Positions 1 to 12,112 of a stretch of DNA of 64,000 nucleotides are shown here, piece after piece. Within the stretch, counting starts at the first letter, position 1, and every line of letters starts with the position of its first letter. The stretch comes from Achatina immaculata (Eukaryota; Mollusca; Gastropoda; Stylommatophora; Achatinidae), in NCBI GenBank assembly GCA_009760885.1, contig CM019719.1, positions 26,839,084 through 26,903,083 on the forward strand, written 5' to 3'. The position numbers and the translations under genes were made by a program. The notes below the pieces were generated by a model. It was not told the origin of the DNA and ran no database searches. It saw nothing but the letters and a program-made list of their open reading frames with translations.

Positions 1-722
1 TGTTGCTTTTCTTTCTTCTTGTAAATTCACTAATTAACTCTTTCACCACCAAAGAGAAACTCAAATCCACTCAAAAAAATTATAATAAACATGGAAGGCA
101 TGTAGAATTCTAACTAGAAATGAAAAGAGGCCTAAATTTAGTATATATAGTGATTACATTTTGAGATTTTCAAAGCATCTAACACAACTAGACAGATGGA
201 ATTTTTTGTGCTCTTTTTTTCTTCAAAATTATTTAAATGGCTATTATGATAAATAGAGATATTAAATAACTGACATTTTCACCCACTTTAGTTGATTAAC
301 TCCCTTGTCTAGTTTTAGCAACTTCAGCAGCGCACGTTAATTTAGTTCCAGCCTTACACATGTCTTTCTAGATTTAATCATTCGACTTTATGAATCACAA
401 AGAACATTTCTTGAGCTGCCTACTCTATCATATCTGTCTGATTCTGTTATACTATTCCTTGTCGCTCCTTTGAAGAAGTTTTTGATAGATGTTCTACATC
501 TACATCATAATGGTGATACTGACAGAGACGAAATGCACCTGTAAAAGAGACTGGTCGTTGATGTACGGGCGAGCGACGAAAAACAAAAGAATAAAGAAGG
601 CAAAAATTGATGATCTTGGAATGCAACATGAAATCGGATTCAGAGTTGGTAGGAAAAGCAGAGTTTTTTTTTGTTCTCATTCCCACGAATGGAGGAAACT
701 GATACTCTTTTGAGTTGATTAC
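1..722. other. AT-rich DNA, no gene seen
   Basis: No coding pattern, RNA gene or transposon end is recognisable. Short open frames here lack codon structure, and the longer minus-strand ones only arise where they run into the minisatellite that starts near 723. Confidence 0.6.
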
Positions 723-1375
723 GCCAGGATATAGACATGAACATTGCCAGGAGGTAGACATGAATATTGCCAGGAGGTAGACATGAATATTGCCAGGAGG
801 TAGACATGAATATTGCCAGGAGGTAGACATGAACATTGCCAGGAGGTAGATATGAATATTGCCAGGAGGTAGACATGAACATTGTCAGGAGGTAGACATG
901 AACATTGCCAGGAGGTAGATATGAATATTGCCAGGAGGTAGACATGAACATTGCCAGGAGGTAGACATGAACATTGCCAGGAGGTAGACATGAATATGAT
1001 CAAGAGGTGGACATAAATATGGCCAGGAGTTAGACATCAATATGGTCAGGAGGTAGACATGAACATGGCCAGGAGTTAGACATCAATATGGTCAGGAGGT
1101 AGACATGAACATGGCCAGGAGGTAGACATGAACATGGCCAGGAGGTAGACATGAACATGGTCAGGAGGCAGACATGAATATGATCAGGAGGTAGACATAA
1201 ATATAATCAGGAAGTAAACATAAATATGGTCAGGAGGTAAACATGAATATGGTCAGGAGGTAGACATGAATATGGTCAGGAGGTAAACATGAATATGGTC
1301 AGGAGGTAGACATGAATATGGTCAGGAGGTAGACATGAATATGGCCAGGAGATAGTCGTGAACATGTCATCACGA
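723..1375. repeat. 23-bp minisatellite, about 28 copies
   Basis: The unit reads roughly AGGAGGTAGACATGAAYATTG followed by CC and repeats head to tail. The left half is more uniform, with ATTGCC ends. The right half carries ATGGYC ends and more substitutions. Because 23 is not a multiple of 3, all three minus-strand frames carry the same 23-residue peptide period, which explains the overlapping open frames and argues against coding. Confidence 0.93.
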
Positions 1376-1424
1376 AGCAAGCATCGAGTAGGAGTAATAT
1401 TATAAGCAGAACTGATTAGCTAAC

Positions 1425-1806
1425 AACGATGTTTTGCCACATTGAGCAATACAGACTAGCCAGCCATGATGATGTGGTACTGTCTTGAACAACAATAGTT
1501 AGCCACCCTGATGATGTGGTACTGCCTTGAGCAGCAATGGTTAGCCACCCTGATGATGTGGTACTGTCTTGAGCAGCGATGGTTAGCCATCCTGGTGATG
1601 TGGTACTGTCTTGAGCAGCAATGGTTAGCCATCCTGGTGATGTGGTACCAACCAAAACAGCAATGTTTTGCCAGTCCTGATTATGTGGTACCAGCCAAAA
1701 CAGCAATGTTTTGCCAGTCCTGATTATGTGGTACCAGCCAAAACAGCAATGTTTTGCCAGTCCTGATCATGTGGTACCAACCAAAACAGCAATGTTTTGC
1801 CAGTCC
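1425..1806. repeat. 42/43-bp minisatellite, about 9 copies
   Basis: Two related unit types are joined. The first part uses a 42-bp unit containing GATGTGGTACTGTCTTGAGC. The second uses a 43-bp unit containing GTTTTGCCAGTCCTGATTAT. They share the GATNATGTGGTAC core, so one probably evolved from the other. Small open frames across it are repeat artefacts. Confidence 0.9.
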
Positions 1807-2817
1807 TAACGATACATCATTTTATGCAGTACTATGTAGCCAAAAATGTCAGGGCCATACAAAAAAAAAAACAAGAAAATATAATACATTCAACCGTCCC
1901 TTCTACTGTAACACAAGCTAAACTTTAATTTTCTTATATTGCTGAAAGTAGACAAATGTTATAAGGCAGAATATAATAATATATATTGCGGAAGGAAATC
2001 TTGAATAAGGTAGAAAAAAATCGATACAGAAGCTCATGTGCCCGGACATACACTTTAGAACAACATGCACGGACGCACCAGCAAGCACTGACCCACACCA
2101 ACTTCAATTTTAAAAGCCCTTATAGCCAGCACACCGTCACTTTAAGAAAGAGGTCATGGATTTGACCTGTCTCACAGCCCACTCAATATTCTGCCCATTT
2201 CCCCCCCCCCCTCCCACCCCTTAAACCCGTAGGGTTGGATGTTGGGTTGACTGACAGAGGAGTGGGGGGGGGGAGAGTATTGTTCATGATTTTGCGTTCT
2301 GTCTCCGAGTTCTTATTTGTGTTTACATAAGAGCCAGGAAAAGAGGGAGATTCGTGTACGAGAGGATATATAGAGGGAGGTCACGCAAACTGAAAGAAGA
2401 GAGGCACAGACAGACACACGGGACAGAACATCAACAATAACCAGAACAATGAAGGATAGATATGTATCTTTAACACATGACAGAGAATTATTATCATGAT
2501 ATCATTCGAAATGTGTACAGATAACACGAGGCCCTATGTACGTCTCTTTCCATGCGACGGACCCCTTTATGTGTAATTATGAAATTGAACTTGAACTTGA
2601 ATCTGAAGAACGGCCATGCTCTGCTGCTGACCTAGAGATGACCCTCCTTGCACTCAGAACACTCCCATATATGCTCGGCCTTCAACCTCAGTGTTCTCTG
2701 TGGGGTAAATTATGAAACTGATCTACGAGCAAAGTGAAGCACGTGGCGCACTGATGAAGTTCGTAATAAATTACGAATTCCTGAAAAAAAAATATTCCCT
2801 CCAGTTCCTCTTATGGG
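1807..2817. other. No gene seen; C and G homopolymer runs
   Basis: Non-repetitive AT-rich DNA with a C-rich run near 2200 and a G run near 2263-2275. No transposon protein, RNA gene or credible exon was found. Confidence 0.55.
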
Positions 2818-2996
2818 AAAAAAAGTTCCTCCTCTTTATTGTTGTTGTTATTCTCTGGTTCTCCGGCGAATCGCCAGCTTTTTCTTTGAGAATTATATAT
2901 ATATATACTTGTATATATCCTCTGAATATTATATTGCCATTTTACTTATTAATAAAATCATTACCTAGTAGTTTTTTGGCGGAGGAAAGGGACGAC
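2818..2996. repeat. Unnamed dispersed repeat, copy 1
   Basis: This segment, from AAAGTTCCTCCTCTTTATTG to the GGAAAGGGACGACCGAA region, is clearly homologous to 5408-5606, with substitutions and a small internal indel in the AT-rich centre. The two copies are direct and about 2.6 kb apart. No coding potential or pol III boxes were recognised, so it is either an unclassified interspersed repeat or a local duplication. Confidence 0.8.
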
Positions 2997-3596
2997 CGAA
3001 AACTGTCCTTTTTGACAATCAACGACCCATAAGTAACAGGCCTGGCACACCACAGCTGATCAAGACCCTATTCCATCTTTTCGTTGGTTCCCCCCCCCCC
3101 GTCCCAACTAATAGGTCCAGCCTGGCTAAAGGTGGCAGGGATCGCCCTAGTCTTCATGGTGGTGGAGTTTGCTAAAGAAGTATTGCACACACCCTGCATC
3201 CTTTTTTTTTAGCTGCAACCAGAGACTGAAAGAAAAATATCTGCCATGACCCGCTCCCAGTCCTACACCATGCTATGTTTCAATATCTCACCGCATCGGC
3301 TGCAAAGAACACCAACCAACTGACGGTTCTAGGTAGACCGAAAGAGAAAAAGGAAGAACGTTGATGGGGCGGATGTTCGATATATTTCATTTTCGCTTTT
3401 CTTACTATACATATTTCCCACACAACGAATACATAGGCGCTACGTTAAACAGGTAAAAGTCGAAATGCTGTTTAGTTCTTTCATAAACAGTACTAGTCGA
3501 CATAATCTCAAAGACAAATCATCTAAATCATCTGCGCATAAACTCAAAGCGGCTCATGAAATTCACACTTTCTGGCAAAGACCCTTCACTGTTCAA
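2997..3596. other. No gene seen
   Basis: Contains a C run near 3091-3101 and a T run near 3205, but no recognisable exon, RNA or mobile-element signature. Confidence 0.5.
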
Positions 3597-3785
3597 TTCA
3601 TATTGGCTAAATGATCTCTTTGTCTTCAGGGATTCATAATGGCTAAATGATCTCTTTGTCTTCATGGATTCATAATGGCTAAATGATCTCTTTGTCTTCA
3701 TGGATTCATAATGGCTAAATGATATCTTTGTCTTCAGGGATTCATAATGGCTAAATGATATCTTTGTCTTCAGGGATTCATAATG
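3597..3785. repeat. 36-bp minisatellite, about 5 copies
   Basis: The unit contains ATTCATAATGGCTAAATGAT followed by CTCTTTGTCTTCA. Copies differ mainly by ATCTC/ATATC and by CATGG/CAGGG. Confidence 0.93.
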
Positions 3786-4014
3786 GCATAACTAAACGCA
3801 ATTTTAAAACACAGCAAAAAGCTAAATTCCCTACTCATTTCACTATTTTAAAAAAAAACCAAAACATGCCGTCTGTTTTAGTTATTAAATTTTTATGTGG
3901 TCTTAGCATATTTGTGTAAACGTAAAGAATATTTTACGTATAAATTATATTATAAGCATTATCGTTGGTTTTGAGTGGTCAGTTATGATAATGGTCAGTG
4001 ATTAATTGGTTATG

Positions 4015-4340
4015 CTTGGAATATTATCATACTAGTTATATGGTGTATTATCATAATAGTGATATGGTATATTATCATACTAGTGATATGGAATATTAGC
4101 ATACTAGTGATATGGCATATTATCATACTAGTTATATGGCATATTATCATACTAGTTATATGGTATATCATCATACTAGTGATATGGCATATTATCATAC
4201 TAGTGATATGGTATATTATCATACTAGTTATATGGTATATCATCATACTAGTGATATGGCATATTATCATACTAATGATATGGCATATTATCATACTAGT
4301 GATATGGTATATGGCATACTACTAATGTGATATATGGTAT
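4015..4340. repeat. 24-bp AT-rich minisatellite, about 13 copies
   Basis: The unit is ATCATACTAGTGATATGGYA plus TATT. The period is a multiple of three, so several frames on both strands stay open with an 8-residue period. This is a repeat artefact, not a protein. Confidence 0.93.
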
Positions 4341-4479
4341 ACTTGTAGTATGGTAGGGTTGGAGTTTTATTAAGTATGTTTTATTCTGCTTTATATGTCC
4401 TCTCGAGGCTTTTGGGGTTTTTTTTAAAATCATGTACAGTAGTATACAACATTTGTTTGTGCTCTCGATGTCATCCCTT

Positions 4480-4818
4480 AGATTAGACGACACCTATTCC
4501 TTTGGCCAAACACCATAAGAAATAAAATCTTATTGGCAGAAATGCAGATGAAGCCACTGACAGCAATTATTGAGGAAAGACGCTGGCGATGGTTGGGACA
4601 TGTGCTCCGAATGACTGACAACTCACTACCAAAAATAGCACTAAGATGGACACCACAGGGGAGCAGAAGTAAGGGCGACCAAAAGAGACATGGAGAAGAA
4701 CAACAGAAAGGATGTTGAGCAATAGAGGCCTCACCTGGGCAAGAGCAGAAAAAAAGGTGAAGGACAGGCATTTGTGGAAAACCCTTGCGGAAGCCCCATG
4801 TGCCCTGGGCACTTAAGG

Positions 4819-4857
<39 letters not shown>
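4480..4857 (+). mobile_element. LINE-B 3' end (non-LTR retrotransposon fragment)
   Basis: Conceptual translation gives the C-terminal region of a LINE ORF2 protein, with IEERRWRWLGHVLRM, then LRWTPQGSRSKG. A one-base shift near 4676 moves to RPKETWRRTTERMLSNRG and on to the end WKTLAEAPCALGT and stop. The WxGHVLR box and basic RPKxTWRR stretch are typical of the post-RT region of these elements. The reverse transcriptase core is absent, as in a 5'-truncated insertion. The 3' end runs straight into a (GA)n tail at 4821-4857. The clade cannot be fixed from this piece. Confidence 0.85.
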
Positions 4858-4858
<1 letters not shown>

Positions 4859-4989
4859 CCTTTGCTCCCCTCCTAGACTTTAAGTCCCTAACCCATATAA
4901 CTTTTACCCAGGTTCTCTTTCGGTGTAGATGTCAGTTAAGTCAGTCCATCCTTCACCTTTCCAGCTTCCGTTCCTCTCATTAATAACAC

Positions 4990-5250
4990 AATAACCTAGA
5001 CAGTGTATAAACGAATATGCTAATATCTTTAATACTTAATCCAAGAACAAAGCAATAAACTGAATTATTTCTCTGGCTGGCCTCACACAGATGGGCGCCC
5101 TGTAGGGCCCCCCCCCCCCACCTTTCATCCAGTCTGGTTAGTAATTCCAAAGGAGATACGAAACCACCTCTCTTAAAGGTTCATATGTAAACATAATTAC
5201 AAAATTCTGAGATCGATCCCAGAACTGTTTATATCAAACGCAGCATCAGC
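4990..5250. other. No gene seen
   Basis: AT-rich unique DNA with a C run at about 5108-5119. Nothing recognisable. Confidence 0.45.
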
Positions 5251-5305
5251 TACTCTTATCTTATATCTTATATCCTCCCCGTGCCGTTAAACGTCACATA
5301 GGGCT
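5251..5305 (-). mobile_element. LINE-A 3' tail fragment
   Basis: Read on the minus strand this matches the 3' end of the LINE-A copy at 17190-17892: the CCTATGTGACGTTTAA stop region, a GGCACGGG(G/A)AGGATATAAG motif and a tail of ATAAG-type repeats. Only the last ~50 bases are present, so it is an extremely 5'-truncated insertion. Confidence 0.75.
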
Positions 5306-5407
5306 CGCAGAGTCAGCTAGTACCACAGATTAAATAATTCTGTTAGCACATCAGCTCCCCCCGAGACTATTACTGAGTCCAAATTATATCTGTACACGTG
5401 TACCCAA

Positions 5408-5606
5408 CAAAAAGTTCCTCCTCTTTATTGTTGTAGTTATTCTATGGTTCTCTGGGGAGTCATCAGCTTTTTCTTTGAGAACTATATATATTCTAATATA
5501 ATTTTATATATATATACTTGTATATATATCCACTGAATATTATATTGCCATTTTACGTATTGATAACATCATTACCTAGTAGTATTTGGCCGGGGGATGG
5601 GGAAGG
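5408..5606. repeat. Unnamed dispersed repeat, copy 2
   Basis: Direct-orientation homologue of 2818-2996. It shares the AAAGTTCCTCCTCTTTATTG start, the CAGCTTTTTCTTTGAGAA block, the CTTGTATATATC block and the ATTACCTAGTAGT end. It has a longer AT stretch in the middle than copy 1. Confidence 0.8.
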
Positions 5607-5748
5607 CCGAACAGCCTGACATTATTTTCCTTGTCACTGTATGGGATGACCCTGTGAAAGCAACAATATTCAAAATTCTCGGCCCTGAATATAAAACACA
5701 TTACCGGGCACTTATCAATAGTTACTCCTCTCTCCCATTTATATATAT

Positions 5749-5804
5749 AAGTGTGTGTGTGTGTGCGCGTGCGTGCGTGCGTGCGTGTGTGTGTGTGTGT
5801 GTGT
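5749..5804. repeat. (GT)n/(GTGC)n microsatellite
   Basis: GT dinucleotides interrupted by GCGTGCGTGC, then pure GT again. The adjacent open frames ending in V/C runs are artefacts. Confidence 0.95.
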
Positions 5805-6091
5805 AAAAAAGTATATATGTATAATGTCCAGATACCATATCATATTAAAATGCGCTGTCTGCGCTAAACATTCAAGTGTAGCATAAACAGACATAAAAAT
5901 AAAGAAAACGACACACATAATCTGCCAGGGTACAAAATAATTCAACGCTACATATAATTTCATGAGTCGAGAAACTGACGAGTCCACTGGTTTTTTAACA
6001 CAAGAACTCATTACTTACCACAGCACGTGTTTCTACTTACATATATTGCTCAGTTCACTAAAAGTTATACAAACTCTTCCACGAACAAAAA

Positions 6092-6183
6092 AAAAAAGGT
6101 TGCATGGTCACGTTGTCCTCACGTCGCTTCACCGCTTTGATGCGTCTTCATTCTCCAGCTGCCGATAAAGACTAACTTGAACT

Positions 6184-6253
<70 letters not shown>

Positions 6254-6323
6254 ATACGAGCACACACACACAACCAAAACATTTCGTAAAAAAGGTTGCA
6301 TGGTCACGTTGTCCTCACGTCGC
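6092..6323. repeat. 36-bp direct duplication flanking a (CA)n microsatellite
   Basis: The segment AAAAAAGGTTGCATGGTCAC plus GTTGTCCTCACGTCGC occurs at 6092-6127 and again at 6288-6323 with no mismatch. A (CA)n run of about 34 units (6185-6252) lies between them. Just downstream, at about 6377-6437, a 22-bp unit containing CATGGCAAAATGAACACGCT is repeated three times. Confidence 0.85.
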
Positions 6324-6439
6324 CCAACAACCATGACCTTGAAAACAAGTCCATTCGTCACGACGCACTTGCATGGCAAAAAGAACTCGCTAACATGCCA
6401 AAATGAACACGCTAACATGGCAAAATGAACACGCTAGTA

Positions 6440-7246
6440 TCAATTGTGTAGTGAGAGAGTTAAGCAAGAAATATATCTACTTCCATCCATCTTCTCTTTA
6501 TGCTGTTATATCTCCAATGTCTTCTTCAGCAAGCCCAAATGTTCCTACCATCTGATTGAGGTTAGGTTGTTACAAAAATAAAACCAATATCTTTGCACTC
6601 CGGACATTTCCATAGGTGCTCCGATGTCCTCTTCAAAATCTCCATCAGTTTACGCCGCGGTGTTAAATTACTATCTCTAACTGATCGGTCAGTTTAACTG
6701 AAATGATCGTTCAAAGTATTTTTCCTTAAATGTTTCACTTCTAAACTGCACATCTATTATAATCAAATCATTAACTCATTGCTTTTGTGGGCGAGTGAGG
6801 CTTGGTTGGCGTGACGCGGCCGAGTCAAGACGATTATGCACATGGCTCGCTCACAAATTCTCATTTTATAATTGGGTATGCTAAAGAGGTTATGATCATG
6901 TGATCAGGAAGTAGGAGAGAGGGATGACTTAGATTTTATATTCGACACAGTTGTCGTTCGTCAGGCATCTGACTCGGCAGCATAGTTTTGTCTGAGGGAG
7001 CTTATGTCTTTGTTTCGAAATGGCAAGTATGTGATTCAAGTTATTAAGTGATCGTGAGTATGATTGTTTCGTCAGCTATGATCTCAGAGCGCTGCTCAAG
7101 CCGCCTCGTTCGTGTAATTCTAATTGTCAGTGTCAGGTGAAGTCACGTAATATATGACGTCCACAGTCGTAAGTAGAACATGTTTAGTTAAAGTCCAAGT
7201 AATGTCCGTTGAAAGGAGTGGTATTATATATAAAGCATATTGCTTG

Positions 7247-7250
<4 letters not shown>
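6440..7250. other. No gene seen
   Basis: Unique DNA with no credible exon, RNA gene or transposon end. Confidence 0.5.

Positions 7251-7308
<58 letters not shown>
7251..7308. repeat. (AT)n microsatellite
   Basis: Nearly pure AT dinucleotide run with one C interruption. Confidence 0.97.
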
Positions 7309-8506
7309 CGTAATGTTGAAGCTTTAGTGTATATCTGCATATGTTATTTGAACCTCTGAGCCAGGAAGAATTGATGTAATGTATTTTCGTGAGGCTCCTA
7401 GGTAACGTGTCATATGCTTACAAACAAGGGGATGTTGATGATATTAGCTTGAGTCATAAGTTGTCGTGTATCCTGATATAAACATATATCTATATGAGAT
7501 GTTAGGATTTTGTTGTGGGTTGCCATGAGAGGCAACTCTTTATGATGATTAATAAGATTCGCAGAACTATGTGATCTATGTCGGCACAGTTATTAAGTTA
7601 CGTGCAGTTTTATTTAGAAATAAATAGTTTGTGTTGAAATTTATATACATGGTGTTGGACTTATGATTGTCGGTTGGAGATGAATGATAGATGGTAGTAG
7701 ATAAGATCATTATCAGAAGATATGCGATCACAAGGGAGTGGTACGAAGCAAGAAGACCGTACTCCAGGCATAGAACAAAATGGTTGGATGGTTGGGTTGT
7801 GAATAAAAAGGAGAAAATAGGGATTTTCCTCTGGCCACAGAGTGGTTGTCACATGGCCATATCCATAATGATAATTTGTAAGGCCCCGTGGACGTGGACA
7901 ATGGTCCATTTCAACAAAGATTAAAGTTGAGGGAAAGACACATAATAAAAGCCTTAGAATTAGCATAAATATCATAACAATACAAAAAGATATTTTACAC
8001 TTTATTTATCTACTATCGTCTATTAGAATCAAATCATTAATTCTCTGTTTTTTAAAAGTCTACTATCTCAGTGAAATCATGTCATTTGCCTAACACTTTC
8101 ATTTTGTTCATTTTGGAAATTTATTTTTCAAAGGGTTCATAGTGACTGAACTGGTGGTTCTAAAGTGGACAAATACATGAACTATCAATTCAGTAAGTTT
8201 CATTGTCGAAGGTTAGGATTAACTTACATTAAATTGCAGTGGTCAAACATCGTAGACCACATCCACAAGATGGCGAGATTTCTCCTCTTTATTTCTTCAG
8301 ATGCAATGAAATGTTTTTCCTTGTTACATCAGCTATCAGGCTCACACTATAGAAATGCTGACTTTCTCAAAGTTATGAGATTTTTTTCAAAATTTCAAAT
8401 GTAAATGTTTTCTAAAATATTGATTTGATCCAAATATAACGGAATATCTTAACTGCAAACAACTGTGCTGCAGATTGAGATCGTATAAATACGTGTTGCG
8501 CTGGAA

Positions 8507-8509
<3 letters not shown>
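7309..8509. other. No gene seen
   Basis: AT-rich unique DNA. Open frames of 70-105 codons occur at about 7661-7975 and 8165-8404, but they show no domain, no biased codon use and no flanking splice signals that I could support. Confidence 0.5.
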
Positions 8510-8544
<35 letters not shown>

Positions 8545-8702
8545 AGAAAAAGTGAAAGAGAAACAGAATCAGAGAGAGAAAAAGAAAGAAACAGGCAGGA
8601 AACATTGAGACAGAGAGACAAAGAGAGAAAGGGAGACAAAGAGAGAGAGAGAGACAAAGAGAGAGAGAGAGACAAAGAGAGAGACAAAGAGAGATAGAGA
8701 GC
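8510..8702. repeat. (GA)n microsatellite with degenerate purine tail
   Basis: Pure GA at 8510-8541, then a purine-rich stretch of GAGAGACAAAGA-type units to about 8702. Serine/leucine-rich minus-strand open frames here are artefacts of this composition. Confidence 0.93.
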
Positions 8703-10417
8703 AGACTAACAAAATTAGGACTGTTCGTTAAAAATAAAAAATTGACTCACTGACACACAAATTAATAAAACAAAAACAAAAAAAAACCAAAAAACCCGGA
8801 AAACATTTTAGATAAAAACTCTGAAGAACATGAAAACAAGATGAGGCAGATATATATTACCGAAGAGAAGACTATGACAAATCACTCGTTTGTATATAAT
8901 TGAAAGATTGATGATGATGACACAAGGTTGAAGTCTATGGGTTAACATAAACAGCCAACTAGTTCCTTAACATTCAAGAAAAGAATACAATGCAATAACG
9001 CTTATTCTAACAATCTTTTTAGAGTCCAAGGATTCCTCTAGAGTCTTCAACCATATGAACAATTCAACATCATTTCAGCATTTTCACAGACAATGAATAA
9101 ATCACGAGAACAGACATTTGACCTCGTGGGATTGTGTTTTCCCTTGTCGGCCACACTTTGTGTTGGCCGTAACACGCTTCCACAACGGCGACTACTGAGA
9201 CGTCTCAATTTCTTATTCTGGATAGCGGCGAAAACTGTGAGATTCGAGAGAGTTTGTAAATAATGTGACTTTAAGAACTTGTACAGCACGATAATGCTTG
9301 CATAGTTTGAAGTAAACATTTTCTTTTCTCTTTCTCGTCATGCCAGCTACTTAGAAGGAATCTGCACCCTCAACCCAATTCACAGAAAATCTGAGATGAA
9401 ACTTTTCTGTTGGTGTTATCTTACTAGCGACATGGTACAAGCCAAGATCTCCTTTCAAAAACTTAAATTCATATTTTGAAATAAGTCATTACGTAACATA
9501 ACGCATTGTAAGTTACGAGTGTAGTATTATCCTTGTAAGTTAGGATAGTATTATTGTTGTTAATGTTATTATTAATATTATTAATAGTATTAGTATTTTA
9601 TCATAGTTATGATTATTATTGATAAGTAGAAAGTAGGCAAGGAATGACGGAAAATTTGAGAACCTGTGGAAGAGGAACACCCCCACGGCATTAGTATTAT
9701 TACGACAGAATTAAGTAGATACTTATATATATTAGACATAATGAAGCTGAGGGAAAGGCAGATTAAGGAGATATACCCAGAATACGAACTAAGAGGATTG
9801 ACTCAGATATAAAAAATAGTACATATGGAGACAGACAGACGAACACTGTGTAAACAGAAGTGGACTAATAATCCCTGTCAGGTATCGCAAACAACTGATA
9901 CTGGATAAGAAAAGTTTACACACGCAAGAAAACTGAATAGACGGATTTGACGCAACAGACTTACTGACAGGTGAGGCATACCTGCTAATCTTAGGACGCA
10001 GTTTGCAGACATCAATAGTCCGGCAAACCAATAAGATGACAAAAGGGGAGTGGACCGAGTTATCCCGAAGTCCAATCAGTATACAGTCACACAGCTGGCA
10101 ATAGAATGATCTAGAAGTGTGTCCTATTGGATAACTGACTTACGATATATATAAGCCAGGCATGCAGTTTTGGAGGGAAGACAGAGAAGGCAGGAGACAG
10201 AAAAAAAGAACAATAGAAGGATAGATAGTAGAGTAATGACTGATAGAGAAGATGGACAAGAAGAGCCAATAGATATTCAGGAGAAAGAGAAGCAGTTTAG
10301 AATCAGAAATAGTTTAGGACAGACAAAAGATAGCATTTCAAGTTAGAAAGAGGATAATTATCAGTACTGCGTGAGAAATGCAGAATATTTCATATTTTTG
10401 AAACTTTATGTAAAAAG

Positions 10418-10420
<3 letters not shown>
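8703..10420. other. No gene seen
   Basis: About 1.7 kb of AT-rich DNA. I checked the modest open frames (for example 9047-9319 and 9789-10031, both minus) and recognise no family. No transposon termini were seen. Confidence 0.5.
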
Positions 10421-10452
<32 letters not shown>

Positions 10453-10632
10453 ACTGAGAGAAAAGCTATTTGATGGTTTGGCGTCCTAGAAGGAGAAATG
10501 CTCAGTGACAATCCTGTCTAAGATGTCAATGGGATTCAGTGTTATGGAAGGACATGATATCCTACGCCTGTCGACAGCGACCTTGGGAGAGAGAGAAAGA
10601 GAGAGAGAGAAAGAGAGAAAAAAGAGAGAGAG

Positions 10633-10664
<32 letters not shown>
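10421..10664. repeat. Two (GA)n runs
   Basis: GA runs at 10421-10449 and 10587-10664, the second interrupted by A-rich spacers. About 135 bases of ordinary sequence separate them. Confidence 0.92.
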
Positions 10665-11010
10665 CCACTCCATGAGAACATCGAAAAGATCTAGTGTTGT
10701 ATGCGATCAGATCCTAGTCTCTCGGTGAGTTATTTCTGCCCTTGTTTGTGTTCGTGATGATTGTAGATTGATCCATAATTCTCTACCTTTCGTCTGTTCG
10801 GAGATTGCAGAACCTGCGTAGAAGATCTTTCCGTTGTGAGGCTGGATTGGTAATCCTTTCCATCCTTCCTCACCACGGCCGCTCCTCTTTTCTGTTTGTC
10901 TCGATCTTGTTGAGATTAGAAAGAATGCAGACAGGCTCATCACTGATTTTGTATATATTATTATTCAGCCACTGAATTCAAGGAAATATGAAAGAAATCC
11001 TATTAATTTA

Positions 11011-11075
11011 GAGAGAGAGAGAGAGCGAGTGAGAGAGAGAGAGAGAGAGAGCAGGAGATTTAGAAAGGTAGAAAA

Positions 11076-11106
<31 letters not shown>
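11011..11106. repeat. Two (GA)n runs
   Basis: GA runs at 11011-11051 and 11080-11106 with a short AGGAGATTTAGAAAGGTAG spacer. Confidence 0.92.
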
Positions 11107-12012
11107 ACAATCTATTTTCGAAGTGTGAATAATTGGGCACGCAGCTCCGTCTGATATTCTGCCCTTCATCACTCATCTTTCATTCGTATAACACATTCCA
11201 TTTAGTACGAATATACAAGTTATAGAAGGAACGTGTCTAAGAAAGTAAAATGAAAAGTAAAGTATTTTTTAGACTGTGAACTACAAGGGAGGTAAAAGAT
11301 AACACGCACACACAAAAACATCACATTTTTTCATATTCATTAATTATGATAATTTCTAAACAAACTAATATACACTGAGCTATGTTCTTTTAAAGCACAG
11401 CTTGGAGACTGGCAAGTAAAAAAATGAGAGGCGAGCAGATATTGTAAGGAGTCATATAAATGCAGGCAAGTAAATATTGAAATAGTTTGGAGCTAAATTT
11501 TAAATGATAGGGAAGGGAATTTCAGAGTTGCACTGCGGAGTATGCACGGCTTTTATTGTACAGAAAGAGGACGAGGGGTAACCTGGTAAATGAGAAATAA
11601 CGAAGAAAGCGAAGCACATCCTCTTTTCTCTAACATCATAAAATACTTAGCATCAGTCTCCGTCACTCTACCTTACTCTGCGTCACTCCCTCTTTCCTCC
11701 CTCCTCCCCCCACTGCAACTCTTCAGCCCACTCTACGTTATTCTGTCGCACTCCGAATCACTGCATCTCACTTCACTTCCTTTCACTTCAGTCAAGCTGC
11801 CTCTACATAATTCCACCATCTTATGTTCTGGTGGTTGGTTTTCCAACGTTCATTTCTCATTGCTGCCCGCGCTAGAGTTAACCTTCTACGAACTGATTTG
11901 AAATGATTTAGAACTGATTTATTACTTTTAAGTTTAATATTGTACATGTTAATATATCTTTGGCGTGACATAGATTTATAGGTGCAGTTTAATATTGTTG
12001 GAAAAGGAAGTT
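11107..12012. other. No gene seen
   Basis: Unique DNA. A 103-codon plus-strand frame at 11590-11901 is rich in S, L and P with no recognisable domain, and I do not support it as a gene. Confidence 0.45.
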
Positions 12013-12112
12013 TGTTTACAACAAGGTGCTGAAGACAACGAGGTTTGCATACAACAAAGTGCTGAAAACAGCGAGGTTTGCGTACAACAAAGTGCTGAAA
12101 ACAACGAGGTTT
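12013..12112. repeat. 33-bp tandem repeat, 3 copies
   Basis: The unit contains TACAACAAAGTGCTGAAAAC followed by ARCGAGGTTTGC, three times with few mismatches. Confidence 0.88.

Noticed and set aside
2712..3032. 106-codon plus frame with hydrophobic stretches
   Set aside because: It runs through the dispersed repeat at 2818-2996 and has no conserved features. Its homologue at 5408 is not open.
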